DNA of 64,000 nt from a virus: the IMG/VR virus record IMGVR_UViG_3300023181_000026, positions 1 to 64,000 of that record; one strand, 5' to 3'. A program made the position numbers and the translations under genes. Every line of letters starts with the position of its first letter. The first letter of the stretch is position 1. Under the pieces are notes generated by a model. That model had not been told where the DNA came from, searched no databases, and saw nothing but the letters and a program-made list of their open reading frames with translations. Below, one piece after another: positions 23,511 through 30,204 of the stretch.

Positions 23511-24128
23511 ATGGAAAGAATAGTACAAGATTTCACATTAGCTCCTTTGTTGTATATAAACGACGAGGGAGTTGAATGTGTAGAAAGATGGCTTCCTGTA
23601 AAAGGATTTGAAGATTATTATGAAGTAAGTGATTTAGGAAGATTTAAAGCCTTAGATAGAGTTATTACGCGCCATAATGGAGTAAAGGAATCAAAACCGT
23701 CCAGAATATTAAAAAACTTATATTATAGTAACGGGTACTGTCAATTAATGTTTTATGTGGATAAAGTTAGAAGTACTTTTATAGCACATAGGGTTGTGGC
23801 GGAACACTTTATTCCTAACCCTCATAATTTACCTATAGTTAATCATAAAGATTTGTCTAGGGATAATAATAAAGTTTCTAACCTAGAATGGATGAATCAC
23901 TCTCAAAATGCATTGCACGCTGTTAAGGGCGGAAAGAAACTAGGAGGTGCGTTACACGGAACAAACAATAAAAACGCAAAGGTCAATGATGATATTGTAA
24001 GAGAGATTAGAGCAAGCAAGGTAAAAGGGGTACACAATAAAGAACTTTTCAATAAATATTGCCACTTAATATCTAAAAGTACTTTCAGTAATATAGCTAA
24101 TGGTCAGGGATGGAGTCATGTAAAATAA
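23511..24128 (+). CDS. NUMOD4-HNH homing endonuclease
   Basis: 205 residues. NUMOD4 motif WLPVKGFEDYYEVSDLGRFK (about 26-45), HNH_3 core IVNHKDLSRDN then KVSNLEWM (about 118-138), and a C-terminal helix-turn-helix segment (IVREIRASKVKGVHNKEL). It should make a site-specific cut for homing. It begins two bases after the metallophosphoesterase stop, so it may have inserted between two genes of one operon. Confidence 0.88.
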   Translation: MERIVQDFTLAPLLYINDEGVECVERWLPVKGFEDYYEVSDLGRFKALDRVITRHNGVKESKPSRILKNLYYSNGYCQLMFYVDKVRSTFIAHRVVAEHFIPNPHNLPIVNHKDLSRDNNKVSNLEWMNHSQNALHAVKGGKKLGGALHGTNNKNAKVNDDIVREIRASKVKGVHNKELFNKYCHLISKSTFSNIANGQGWSHVK

Positions 24129-24133
24129 ACATT

Positions 24134-24502
24134 ATGTCAAAAACAACAAAAATAAATAAAGATGCTATTGTCTCTGTAAGACATTGGAAAACTAAAAAGT
24201 CTGATATAAGATGGGTAGATTTACCTGTAGAAACTATATTTTTTGGTTTAATAAGAACTAAGAAACCCCGTTCAGGATATTTTAAAAAGTCAGCTTTTAG
24301 TAGAGAGTTTGATGTATTTTTAACTGAGAAACAATTAGAAGAGTATAATGTGTATTTATATAAAGGGGAACTTTACACTAAACCTGAAATATGTATTGCT
24401 ATGTCTAATAAAGAAGTTTTTAGAAAAGTCTTTGAAAGTGATGGAGAATGTGAAGAATGGCTATCTACTAATCTTGAAGGTGTAAACTTGATTGAAATGT
24501 AG
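24134..24502 (+). CDS. Hypothetical protein (122 aa)
   Basis: The ATG at 24134, five bases after the HNH stop, is preferred to 24110, which lies inside the HNH gene. The protein (SVRHWKTKKSDIRWVDLPVE; RTKKPRSGYFKKSAFSREF) is basic at first and acidic at the end (SDGECEEWL). No family recognised. A terminator follows 24 bases later. Confidence 0.65.
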   Translation: MSKTTKINKDAIVSVRHWKTKKSDIRWVDLPVETIFFGLIRTKKPRSGYFKKSAFSREFDVFLTEKQLEEYNVYLYKGELYTKPEICIAMSNKEVFRKVFESDGECEEWLSTNLEGVNLIEM

Positions 24503-24525
24503 CTTTGTTAAATTTTAGTTAATAG

Positions 24526-24560
24526 ATGCCTCCTTAGTTGTGGGGCATTTTTATTTTTCT
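24526..24560 (+). terminator. Rho-independent terminator
   Basis: Stem ATGCCTC (24526-24532) pairs with GGGGCAT (24542-24548) with one G-U pair, then TTTTTATTTTTC. It closes the transcript carrying the metallophosphoesterase and HNH genes. Confidence 0.72.
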
Positions 24561-24602
24561 TTACTTTGTATCTGTGGAAGAGAATTTTTCAGTTTTGGCT
24601 TC

Positions 24603-24633
24603 CTGTTTTTATAGCTTGCTGACGCTTTCTTTT
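24603..24633 (-). repeat. 31-bp repeat, copy 2 (inverted relative to 8486)
   Basis: Reverse complement of 8486-8516, 31/31 bases. It lies in the 106-base non-coding stretch between the terminator and the next gene, directly beside CCGCCG (24634-24639). No promoter motif is clear here, so the repeat and GC word are the only features of this gap. Confidence 0.9.
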
Positions 24634-24665
24634 CCGCCGAAATTTAACAAAATTATTTTAAAAAT

Positions 24666-24902
24666 ATGTATAAACAACAAATATCATCTAGATCTCATGA
24701 AAAGGAATACTCTATAGATTTATTTATAGACTTTCTAAATAAAGAAAAGCAGAAAGGTGCAACACATTTTGAAGTCAAGTGGAGTGGAGACCCTGTTTGG
24801 TCTTTTCAATGGTTGAATACTTTTAGGATTAAGAGTAAAGATGAAGTTAAAGAAATTGAGATACAAAGACTGCAAAAAGAAATAGATAAATTAAAGAAAT
24901 AA
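24666..24902 (+). CDS. Hypothetical protein (78 aa)
   Basis: Soluble, ending in a basic coiled-coil-like helix (EIQRLQKEIDKLKK). The middle reads GATHFEVKWSGDPVWSF, a pattern found in other small phage proteins. Function unknown. Confidence 0.63.
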   Translation: MYKQQISSRSHEKEYSIDLFIDFLNKEKQKGATHFEVKWSGDPVWSFQWLNTFRIKSKDEVKEIEIQRLQKEIDKLKK

Positions 24903-25056
24903 TGTACTATTTAAAACTTATTTTTATTCTTTTGGGCTTTTTGGTTCCGCCGCATTAAGTCTTGGTTTTTCATGGACTAATAGTTTTAAGAAGAATTTTA
25001 TCTGTCTTATTATATGTACAGTGTTTTTAGTAATCTTATGTAAATTTTTAAATTAA
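24902..25056 (+). pseudogene. Frameshifted small membrane protein
   Basis: The ATG at 24902 gives MYYLKLIFILLGFLVPPH and stops after 17 codons at 24955. The -1 frame continues from about 24934 as GSAALSLGFSWTN ... CLIICTVFLVILCKFLN to a stop at 25054. Joined, the two make a two-helix membrane protein of about 50 residues. A slip in the T-runs at 24921-24933 would restore it. Either a mutation, a sequencing error or a recoding event. Confidence 0.4.
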
Positions 25057-25259
25057 TGAATAAAATTAAATCTGTAAACTTATTATGGCTTTCAGTCGGT
25101 GTTATTTTTTATTTAGCACTTTCTTTTGTTTTCAGTTCTTTTTCTCCCGCCGATTTTCCTTTAGCTCCAAAGGCGTTCTTTACCTTTGTTTGGATTTTTG
25201 TATCTACTGTGGCTACAGCGATGATTTTAAATAATAAAAGAGATTATGACGGAGAATAG
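25056..25259 (+). CDS. Two-helix membrane protein (67 aa)
   Basis: Two transmembrane helices, LLWLSVGVIFYLALSFVF (about 9-26) and FFTFVWIFVSTVATAMIL (about 41-58), with a short acidic C-terminus. Function unknown; inner-membrane location expected. Overlaps the next gene by 14 bases. Confidence 0.66.
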   Translation: MNKIKSVNLLWLSVGVIFYLALSFVFSSFSPADFPLAPKAFFTFVWIFVSTVATAMILNNKRDYDGE

Positions 25260-25548
25260 AATAGTATTTATAGAAGATGCTCATGAGTATAATTACTTAA
25301 GAGAATATAACGACAATGAAGGTACTATAACGCATAGTTTAGTATACCCTATATCTTCTGAGTGGAGTGAGCATTTAAAAGGTACTGTAGCTTTATCTAT
25401 AGTTGAGAATACAGGAGATTTGTCTTTTACTTTTTGTTCGCGGCCAAATAAAAGAATAACTTACTCAGATGCGGAAGAACTTATGTTATTATTAAGGCTA
25501 GCTTTAGAAAAACGGGAAATAAAAATAGGAACATTAGAAGAATTATGA
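25246..25548 (+). CDS. Hypothetical protein (100 aa)
   Basis: Acidic protein (RIVFIEDAHEYNYLREYND; YSDAEELMLLLRLALEKRE). No family recognised. Coupled to the next gene by ATGA. Confidence 0.63.
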   Translation: MTENRIVFIEDAHEYNYLREYNDNEGTITHSLVYPISSEWSEHLKGTVALSIVENTGDLSFTFCSRPNKRITYSDAEELMLLLRLALEKREIKIGTLEEL

Positions 25549-25733
25549 TAAGAATAACAACTGCAAATGGATTAAAGCAAAAACCTAAAGATTTTGATTT
25601 TGCTATATTCCCTAATATTATATTTAGTCAACCTCCAGAATCGGTAGGAGTAATAGATCGCTCATGTAGTTTCGCTATAGCTTTTGAATGGGGTTATTGG
25701 GCATTAATATTTTGGTTCATAAAAACTAAATAA
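25545..25733 (+). CDS. Hypothetical protein, possible membrane anchor (62 aa)
   Basis: The C-terminal FAIAFEWGYWALIFWFIK is hydrophobic and Trp-rich, either a membrane anchor or a buried core. No family recognised. Confidence 0.57.
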   Translation: MIRITTANGLKQKPKDFDFAIFPNIIFSQPPESVGVIDRSCSFAIAFEWGYWALIFWFIKTK

Positions 25734-25734
25734 T

Positions 25735-25962
25735 ATGAAAAAATTAGACAATCTATTAGACGTAATAATAGACAGAATTAAAAGAAATCTAGACTTTGAA
25801 GACGCTTTAGGATTTGATAGGAATATAGATGAGATATTAGCAAACTATAAAGACTCTCGTGCTATAAATGAAGGGGTTTTATTTTTATATGATAATCCAC
25901 AAATAGAATATAAAGATGTATTATTATCTTGCGGAAATAAATTAACAATAAGCTTATCATGA
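25735..25962 (+). CDS. Hypothetical protein (75 aa)
   Basis: Charged, helical protein (KKLDNLLDVIIDRIKRNLDF; DNPQIEYKDVLLSCG). No family recognised. ATGA overlap with the next gene. Confidence 0.6.
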   Translation: MKKLDNLLDVIIDRIKRNLDFEDALGFDRNIDEILANYKDSRAINEGVLFLYDNPQIEYKDVLLSCGNKLTISLS

Positions 25963-26156
25963 AATTAACAGAAGAAAATAAAAGGAGAATTGACCACTAT
26001 TTTGATAACAATTCTATACTACAAAGAAGTTTAGAACTTAATAGGAAATTTGTAGATGATATATCAACAGCAGAATTAAATGGTTTAATGAAACCCTTTG
26101 ACGAATATGATATGGCTTCATTTAAGGCTACAGGAGAAAGAGTTAAGATTATCTAA
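25959..26156 (+). CDS. Hypothetical protein (65 aa), last plus-strand gene
   Basis: Helical acidic/basic protein (KLTEENKRRIDHYFDNNSIL). It ends the plus-strand array at the convergent junction. No family recognised. Confidence 0.6.
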   Translation: MKLTEENKRRIDHYFDNNSILQRSLELNRKFVDDISTAELNGLMKPFDEYDMASFKATGERVKII

Positions 26157-26361
26157 AGGCAAACTAAGAGAGGTAGAGTAGAAGTGTCTTACAATCTAAT
26201 CCTGCTTCAGGATTTTGGGTTAATGAAAATGAGTTAGAATAAAGAATTCCCCTTAGATTTCTCTTTGGGGATTTTGCTTTTTGTAATTTCTAAACTCTGT
26301 TGCAGTTCTAAATAGGCTCTTTTATAAGATTGTGCTTCTTTTGTATATCGCTTGCCGTCAT
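26157..26361. other. Convergent non-coding junction with hairpins
   Basis: Between the converging early arrays lie a perfect 7-bp hairpin with a 3-base loop (AATCCTG 26198-26204 / CAGGATT 26208-26214), enclosed by TCTAA/TTAGA (26195-26199 / 26234-26238), and the terminator at 26245. No reading frame of note is seen. The folded part resembles in position the 4744-4867 region: a small structured stretch directly before a C4/G4-stem terminator. Confidence 0.5.
26245..26282 (+). terminator. Terminator of the plus-strand early array
   Basis: Stem TCCCC (26248-26252) / GGGGA (26267-26271), a 14-base loop, then TTTTGCTTTTTG. It stops plus-strand transcription before the minus-strand genes. Confidence 0.6.
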
Positions 26362-26556
26362 CTATTTTATTTGATGTTTATTCATTACACTTTTTAGATC
26401 TTCTACTGTTATAAACTTACCTTGAGTTATCAGTATATCATTCTCTGTTATTATATAATTCTGTTGTATTAGATTGGCATGTAATTTTATTCTACCTTTT
26501 TGAAATATGTCTTTATCTTTTTTATCTCGGCGGACTTTTATATATTTCCACCCCAT
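26362..26556 (-). CDS. Hypothetical protein (64 aa)
   Basis: Last gene of the minus-strand early block. Basic first half (WKYIKVRRDKKDKDIFQKG). No family recognised. Confidence 0.6.
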   Translation of the reverse strand: MGWKYIKVRRDKKDKDIFQKGRIKLHANLIQQNYIITENDILITQGKFITVEDLKSVMNKHQIK

Positions 26557-26576
26557 ATACTCTAGTTATCTTGCTG

Positions 26577-26777
26577 TCATAATCTCAATTTAACCCATTT
26601 ATTGTCTACAAATTCTTCTATACTTTCCTGACAGGGTAGATAAGATAAAAATCTATCATTCCTATCTCTAACTGTAATTAGATATTCGGAATCTTCTACA
26701 TCAAAATGTAATCCTCCTTCAATCCACTCTGTGTAGTCTGATGTGTCTCCTAATATTAGACCTCTAAATTTTCTCAT
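26577..26777 (-). CDS. Hypothetical protein (66 aa)
   Basis: Beta-rich acidic protein (FRGLILGDTSDYTEWIEGGL; YLPCQESIEEFVDNKW). No family recognised. Overlaps the upstream gene by 14 bases. Confidence 0.6.
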   Translation of the reverse strand: MRKFRGLILGDTSDYTEWIEGGLHFDVEDSEYLITVRDRNDRFLSYLPCQESIEEFVDNKWVKLRL

Positions 26778-26997
26778 ATAGCTTATTCTGTATTTCTTTT
26801 AATATTTGTATTTTTGCCTCTAGTTTTAAAACTTCCTCTGGATTAATTCTTTTGGCGAGTTTTGTTCTTGTAGCATCACTTAGTTTGCTCCTGTAACTAT
26901 TCAATAAATCTAGAATTAGTTTTTTATCTTCTTTTAGGCGCGCGAAATAGCCTAGTCCATATTCAGAAAGGTTTTCTGTAGAAGGTTTTTTAATCAT
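26764..26997 (-). CDS. Hypothetical helical protein (77 aa)
   Basis: Lys/Leu-rich helical protein (RLKEDKKLILDLLNSYRSKL; LEAKIQILKEIQNKLYEKI), probably a coiled coil. No family recognised. Confidence 0.62.
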   Translation of the reverse strand: MIKKPSTENLSEYGLGYFARLKEDKKLILDLLNSYRSKLSDATRTKLAKRINPEEVLKLEAKIQILKEIQNKLYEKI

Positions 26998-27340
26998 TAT
27001 TTTCTAATTTCGTTTCTAAATATTGAAATGCTTTCTGGAACATAATAAATTCTGCTTCTTCTCTTGTTTCTAAGCCATGTTTAGACCAAATATGAGTCTT
27101 AGTCTCTTCTAAAGATTTATCATCTATTACAGGTACATATTTGAAGTGACGATCAGTTCTTACAGCGCATATTAATTGTTGCGCGTCGAAGAAATCATAT
27201 AAATATATTGAGTATAGTCTGAAATTAGAAGCGGGTGTATAAATGTCAACCTCTCCTACCTCAATTACATATTCTAAAAATAATTTCTTTGCTTTATTCG
27301 AACCTTCTAGTAAAGCGTATAAACTGTAGTTGTTTTTCAT
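26990..27340 (-). CDS. Hypothetical protein (116 aa)
   Basis: Mixed protein (YSIYLYDFFDAQQLICAVRT; GLETREEAEFIMFQKAFQYL). No family recognised. Abuts or overlaps both neighbours. Confidence 0.64.
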   Translation of the reverse strand: MKNNYSLYALLEGSNKAKKLFLEYVIEVGEVDIYTPASNFRLYSIYLYDFFDAQQLICAVRTDRHFKYVPVIDDKSLEETKTHIWSKHGLETREEAEFIMFQKAFQYLETKLENND

Positions 27341-27669
27341 TATTTCAGTAATCTTTTTAGTTCGTGATATTTCCTAGCATCTTCTTTTATCTTATCCCAT
27401 TTCATAGTTTTCTCTTTTATACGATTATCTGTATATGAAGTTATTGCCGTTTTCACTTTTTCTCTGTTCTCTTTATTCCTTTTGTCCGCGCCTAAAACAT
27501 CTAAAATATGTAAAACACAGCCATCTATGGTTTGAATATTTAAACGTTTTGGTAAAATCTTCGCTTCTCCTGAATCAATAAGTTGTTGCATGTTTTTTAT
27601 TTGATTGCACGCACATTGCGTTATATTTCTGTTACATCCTGCACAAGTTCCTATAATTATATCTTTCAT
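27340..27669 (-). CDS. Cys-rich hypothetical protein (109 aa)
   Basis: Starts with GTCAGCNRNITQCACNQIK: four Cys in a C-x2-C-x7-C-x-C array that probably binds zinc. A very similar array (CEVCDNYINTCICQF) begins the protein encoded at 27885-28118. The rest is Lys-rich and helical. Function unknown. Confidence 0.66.
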   Translation of the reverse strand: MKDIIIGTCAGCNRNITQCACNQIKNMQQLIDSGEAKILPKRLNIQTIDGCVLHILDVLGADKRNKENREKVKTAITSYTDNRIKEKTMKWDKIKEDARKYHELKRLLK

Positions 27670-27672
27670 ATT

Positions 27673-27888
27673 TTATTCTTCAAAAAATTCTAAGTCTGAC
27701 CAAATTCCCATATTCCTTTTAAGTAAATATGAGCATACTGAGCTCGTATCAAAGACAGAGTAATTAATTCCTCCTATAGCCTTATAAAAATAACCTTTAA
27801 ACTTTCTCCCATTTATAGACATATTTCTAGGATTTTCATTTATTAAAGATTCGGGTATCTCATTTATATCTTTTGTGTATATTTTCAT
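27673..27888 (-). CDS. Hypothetical protein (71 aa)
   Basis: Small protein (EIPESLINENPRNMSINGRK; FDTSSVCSYLLKRNMGIWSD). No family recognised. Coupled to the upstream gene by an ATGA overlap. Confidence 0.61.
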   Translation of the reverse strand: MKIYTKDINEIPESLINENPRNMSINGRKFKGYFYKAIGGINYSVFDTSSVCSYLLKRNMGIWSDLEFFEE

Positions 27889-28118
27889 TTCTTATTTAAA
27901 CTATTAAAATGATTTATAATATCTTCGGCTGTAATTTCAAAACCTTCAACACAATTCCTATTGTAAATATCTATTTCTAACTTTAGTATTTGTAACCTAT
28001 CTTTTAAGTCTTGATTAAGAATAATTTTTTCTTTTGGCAGGACATTAAATCTATTCCTAAACTGACAAATACAAGTGTTTATATAATTATCACACACTTC
28101 ACATTTTGCTGCTATCAT
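27885..28118 (-). CDS. Cys-rich hypothetical protein (77 aa)
   Basis: The N-terminal CEVCDNYINTCICQFRNRFN repeats the C-x2-C-x6/7-C-x-C spacing of the 109-residue protein two genes downstream, so both probably share a small zinc-binding head. The remainder is helical. Confidence 0.64.
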   Translation of the reverse strand: MIAAKCEVCDNYINTCICQFRNRFNVLPKEKIILNQDLKDRLQILKLEIDIYNRNCVEGFEITAEDIINHFNSLNKK

Positions 28119-28393
28119 TTTTTATAAACTACTATTTTAGGAAATACTCCCTTGGTTGTTATTTCTAATCTATCCTCTGTTTGGTATATATCACACCTTG
28201 ATTTTACAGTTCTGTTTTTGTAGGCTTCTTTTATTGCGGCACATAAATTATCAAACTTGTCATCACTATTCTCAATTACACTCAACAACTGATGGATAAT
28301 TAAGCTGTCTTTAAAAGTTGCCCAGCTATATGCCTTAAAATAATCTCTTTCTATTTCTTTACTCGGTTGTCCTATTTCGTAAGTTATTTTCAT
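28115..28393 (-). CDS. Hypothetical protein (92 aa)
   Basis: Protein (KAYSWATFKDSLIIHQLLSV; DNLCAAIKEAYKNRTVKSRC) with a helical centre and a final beta strand. ATGA overlaps on both sides. No family recognised. Confidence 0.63.
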   Translation of the reverse strand: MKITYEIGQPSKEIERDYFKAYSWATFKDSLIIHQLLSVIENSDDKFDNLCAAIKEAYKNRTVKSRCDIYQTEDRLEITTKGVFPKIVVYKK

Positions 28394-28590
28394 ACTAATT
28401 TATTCTCTCTTAAAAATTTATAATGATTTATAGCTATAATAAGTTCTTTCTCACATACTATAACCCCATCTGTTCCTTTTATATTTTCTGTAATTATCAG
28501 TTGTTTTATCCACTGTTGTAATTCTTCTATTGTTACTCCTTCATTTAGATATTCAAGACAGAGTTTTATTATTTGTTTGCGGCTTTTCAT
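28390..28590 (-). CDS. Hypothetical protein (66 aa)
   Basis: Helical small protein (IIKLCLEYLNEGVTIEELQQW; LIIAINHYKFLRENKLV). No family recognised. Coupled by ATGA to both neighbours. Confidence 0.6.
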   Translation of the reverse strand: MKSRKQIIKLCLEYLNEGVTIEELQQWIKQLIITENIKGTDGVIVCEKELIIAINHYKFLRENKLV

Positions 28591-28895
28591 AACAGCCCTT
28601 TCTTAAACTCAAATTCTAAAATCTGCATGAATCTGTAATGATCTCTAAACTCATACACAGCGTCATTAATCTCTTTTCTGCAAGCATCGTATTTTAATAG
28701 CTCTTCTATGCTAAAGCTGGGGGCTTTCTCTTTTAAATTATCTTTGAAATATTTATAACGGTTAATAAAAGAATTATAGTCTCTGCCATCATTACCTATG
28801 TCATAATAATTAACTTCTCCATTTTTAGTTTCTATATCTAGTAGATCCTCTATAGAACTGCACTGACTTAGTATGTTGTTTCCTATTTTATTCAT
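28587..28895 (-). CDS. Hypothetical protein (102 aa)
   Basis: Acidic first half (CSSIEDLLDIETKNGEVNYYD) and helical second half (EINDAVYEFRDHYRFMQIL). No family recognised. Confidence 0.62.
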   Translation of the reverse strand: MNKIGNNILSQCSSIEDLLDIETKNGEVNYYDIGNDGRDYNSFINRYKYFKDNLKEKAPSFSIEELLKYDACRKEINDAVYEFRDHYRFMQILEFEFKKGLL

Positions 28896-29010
28896 AAGTA
28901 TTACCTCCTGTTTTAATTAATAATCCATCTCTTTGCGCCATATTACAAATAAGTTTTCCGAATTTAGAAGTTGGAGTAACCTTTGCTTCATCATCTACAT
29001 ATAATCCCAT
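28888..29010 (-). CDS. Small protein, probably the detached end of the upstream gene (40 aa)
   Basis: An ATG frame reads MGLYVDDEAKVTPTSKFG ... LLIKTGGNTYE. It overlaps the end of the 47-residue frame (28991-29134) by 20 bases in the -1 frame, right after a run of seven T (minus strand). Joining the two gives a smooth protein of about 80 residues with an N-terminal membrane helix. It may be a frameshifted single gene. Confidence 0.5.
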   Translation of the reverse strand: MGLYVDDEAKVTPTSKFGKLICNMAQRDGLLIKTGGNTYE

Positions 29011-29134
29011 AGCCGAGAAAAAAAGAATGTACAGAATACAAAAGCTCTTCTTCGGTCATGTGCTGTATATCTATAAACCTTTTAACTCCTCTTAGTATAA
29101 GTGCTAATATGATTACTAAAGTGATTTCTACCAT
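28991..29134 (-). CDS. Small membrane-anchored protein, possibly frameshifted (47 aa)
   Basis: Starts MVEITLVIILALILRGVKRF, one transmembrane helix, then an acidic segment (HMTEEELLYSVHSFFLGYG). The frame stops at 28991 soon after a T7 run; the -1 frame continues into the 40-residue product. It overlaps the upstream gene's end by seven bases. Confidence 0.5.
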   Translation of the reverse strand: MVEITLVIILALILRGVKRFIDIQHMTEEELLYSVHSFFLGYGIICR

Positions 29135-29352
29135 AATTTAAAAATTTTACGAAATATAAATATTCCTAATAAAAAGAAAATTATTGCTGATAACATCACA
29201 ATCAGAACTACTTCCATAGTATGCTTCATGATATCTTTCTTATACAAATATTCTGAAATCCACTCGCAAAATATCGCCGATAAAACAATTCCCCATGAAA
29301 TGTATAATCCTAATAAGGAAATAACCATTGAAGTTTTTAGATTTAATTCCAT
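29128..29352 (-). CDS. Two-helix membrane protein (74 aa)
   Basis: Transmembrane helices at about 8-27 (MVISLLGLYISWGIVLSAIF) and 47-68 (VVLIVMLSAIIFFLLGIFIF). The connecting loop is charged. Function unknown. Confidence 0.66.
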   Translation of the reverse strand: MELNLKTSMVISLLGLYISWGIVLSAIFCEWISEYLYKKDIMKHTMEVVLIVMLSAIIFFLLGIFIFRKIFKLW

Positions 29353-29353
29353 T

Positions 29354-29662
29354 TTATAGTTTGTTTATAATTTTAATCCCGTCTAAATTTTTTATATATT
29401 TTACAGGGCTTGCTTTAAATAAATAAGTTAAAAATTTTAAAGCAGATGTAAATAATATATTATATCCTAACTCTTTTGACAGATAGAGTATTACATTTTC
29501 TGGTTTAGAGTAATTGTAAACTTTTATATTTTTTATGTGAGTATTATTTCCCGCAAATTCGGCGAAAGTGTCTACTGTTGAGTCTACAAAAAATAAAATA
29601 CCTTTACCATCTATGTATAAAGTACCATCTTCCTCTTTTTTAATAAAAATTTGTTTATTCAT
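29354..29662 (-). CDS. Hypothetical protein (102 aa)
   Basis: Protein with a beta-rich start (IFIKKEEDGTLYIDGKGILF) and a helical hydrophobic end (LGYNILFTSALKFLTYLFK). No family recognised. Confidence 0.62.
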   Translation of the reverse strand: MNKQIFIKKEEDGTLYIDGKGILFFVDSTVDTFAEFAGNNTHIKNIKVYNYSKPENVILYLSKELGYNILFTSALKFLTYLFKASPVKYIKNLDGIKIINKL

Positions 29663-29917
29663 TTACTGTTTTTGTTTTAATATTTCTGTTAAGGCATTTA
29701 ATTCGGCGATTTCGTAAGACAGGTATTTAGTAGATTCGTCCTTTTGTGTAGGTTTCCAAACTACTCCTTCCTTTGAAGTTACATAAACTCTATACCATTT
29801 TAATTCTTTTTCATAAACAGGAAATATGCATATGTGTAAATCATGTTTATCTCTATAATATTTTACCAAGTTTTCTTTCTTTGGCGGAAATAGTCTATTT
29901 TTTATATATTCTAGCAT
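29663..29917 (-). CDS. Hypothetical protein (84 aa)
   Basis: Protein (KYYRDKHDLHICIFPVYEKEL; STKYLSYEIAELNALTEIL) with a strand-rich core and final helix. No family recognised. Overlaps the upstream gene by seven bases. Confidence 0.62.
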   Translation of the reverse strand: MLEYIKNRLFPPKKENLVKYYRDKHDLHICIFPVYEKELKWYRVYVTSKEGVVWKPTQKDESTKYLSYEIAELNALTEILKQKQ

Positions 29918-30204
29918 GCCTTCTCTATTAAATATCCTGTTAATACTTTTTCTGGTTGTGTGAAATGGCTTATAGATATATCATTTCCATCTTCATAATA
30001 AACTGCTTCTAAATTAGGTGTTCTGTATTTTGGTTCTATAGATACTTTAATTCCTAAGCTAAGTAGAGTATTAGTATATCTTTTATAATCTATTTCTGCG
30101 CCGACATTAGAAGAACATCCTGCGACAAGAAAAACAGATTTTCCTAATTCCAAAGTAAGCTTTATAGCTTTACATTGTTCTAATGTTTTATTTAGTTGCC
30201 TCAT
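29911..30204 (-). CDS. Hypothetical protein (97 aa)
   Basis: KAIKLTLELGKSVFLVAGCS then a helical DYKRYTNTLLSLGIKVSIEP suggest an alpha/beta domain with a Gly-rich turn after a strand. No known family can be assigned. Overlaps the HNH gene by 17 bases. Confidence 0.62.
   Translation of the reverse strand: MRQLNKTLEQCKAIKLTLELGKSVFLVAGCSSNVGAEIDYKRYTNTLLSLGIKVSIEPKYRTPNLEAVYYEDGNDISISHFTQPEKVLTGYLIEKAC

Noticed and set aside
24500-24507. TAGCTTTG, a match to the -7 consensus at the end of the gene at 24134-24502.
   Set aside because: No -33 TTG at the right distance, and a terminator follows within 20 bases.
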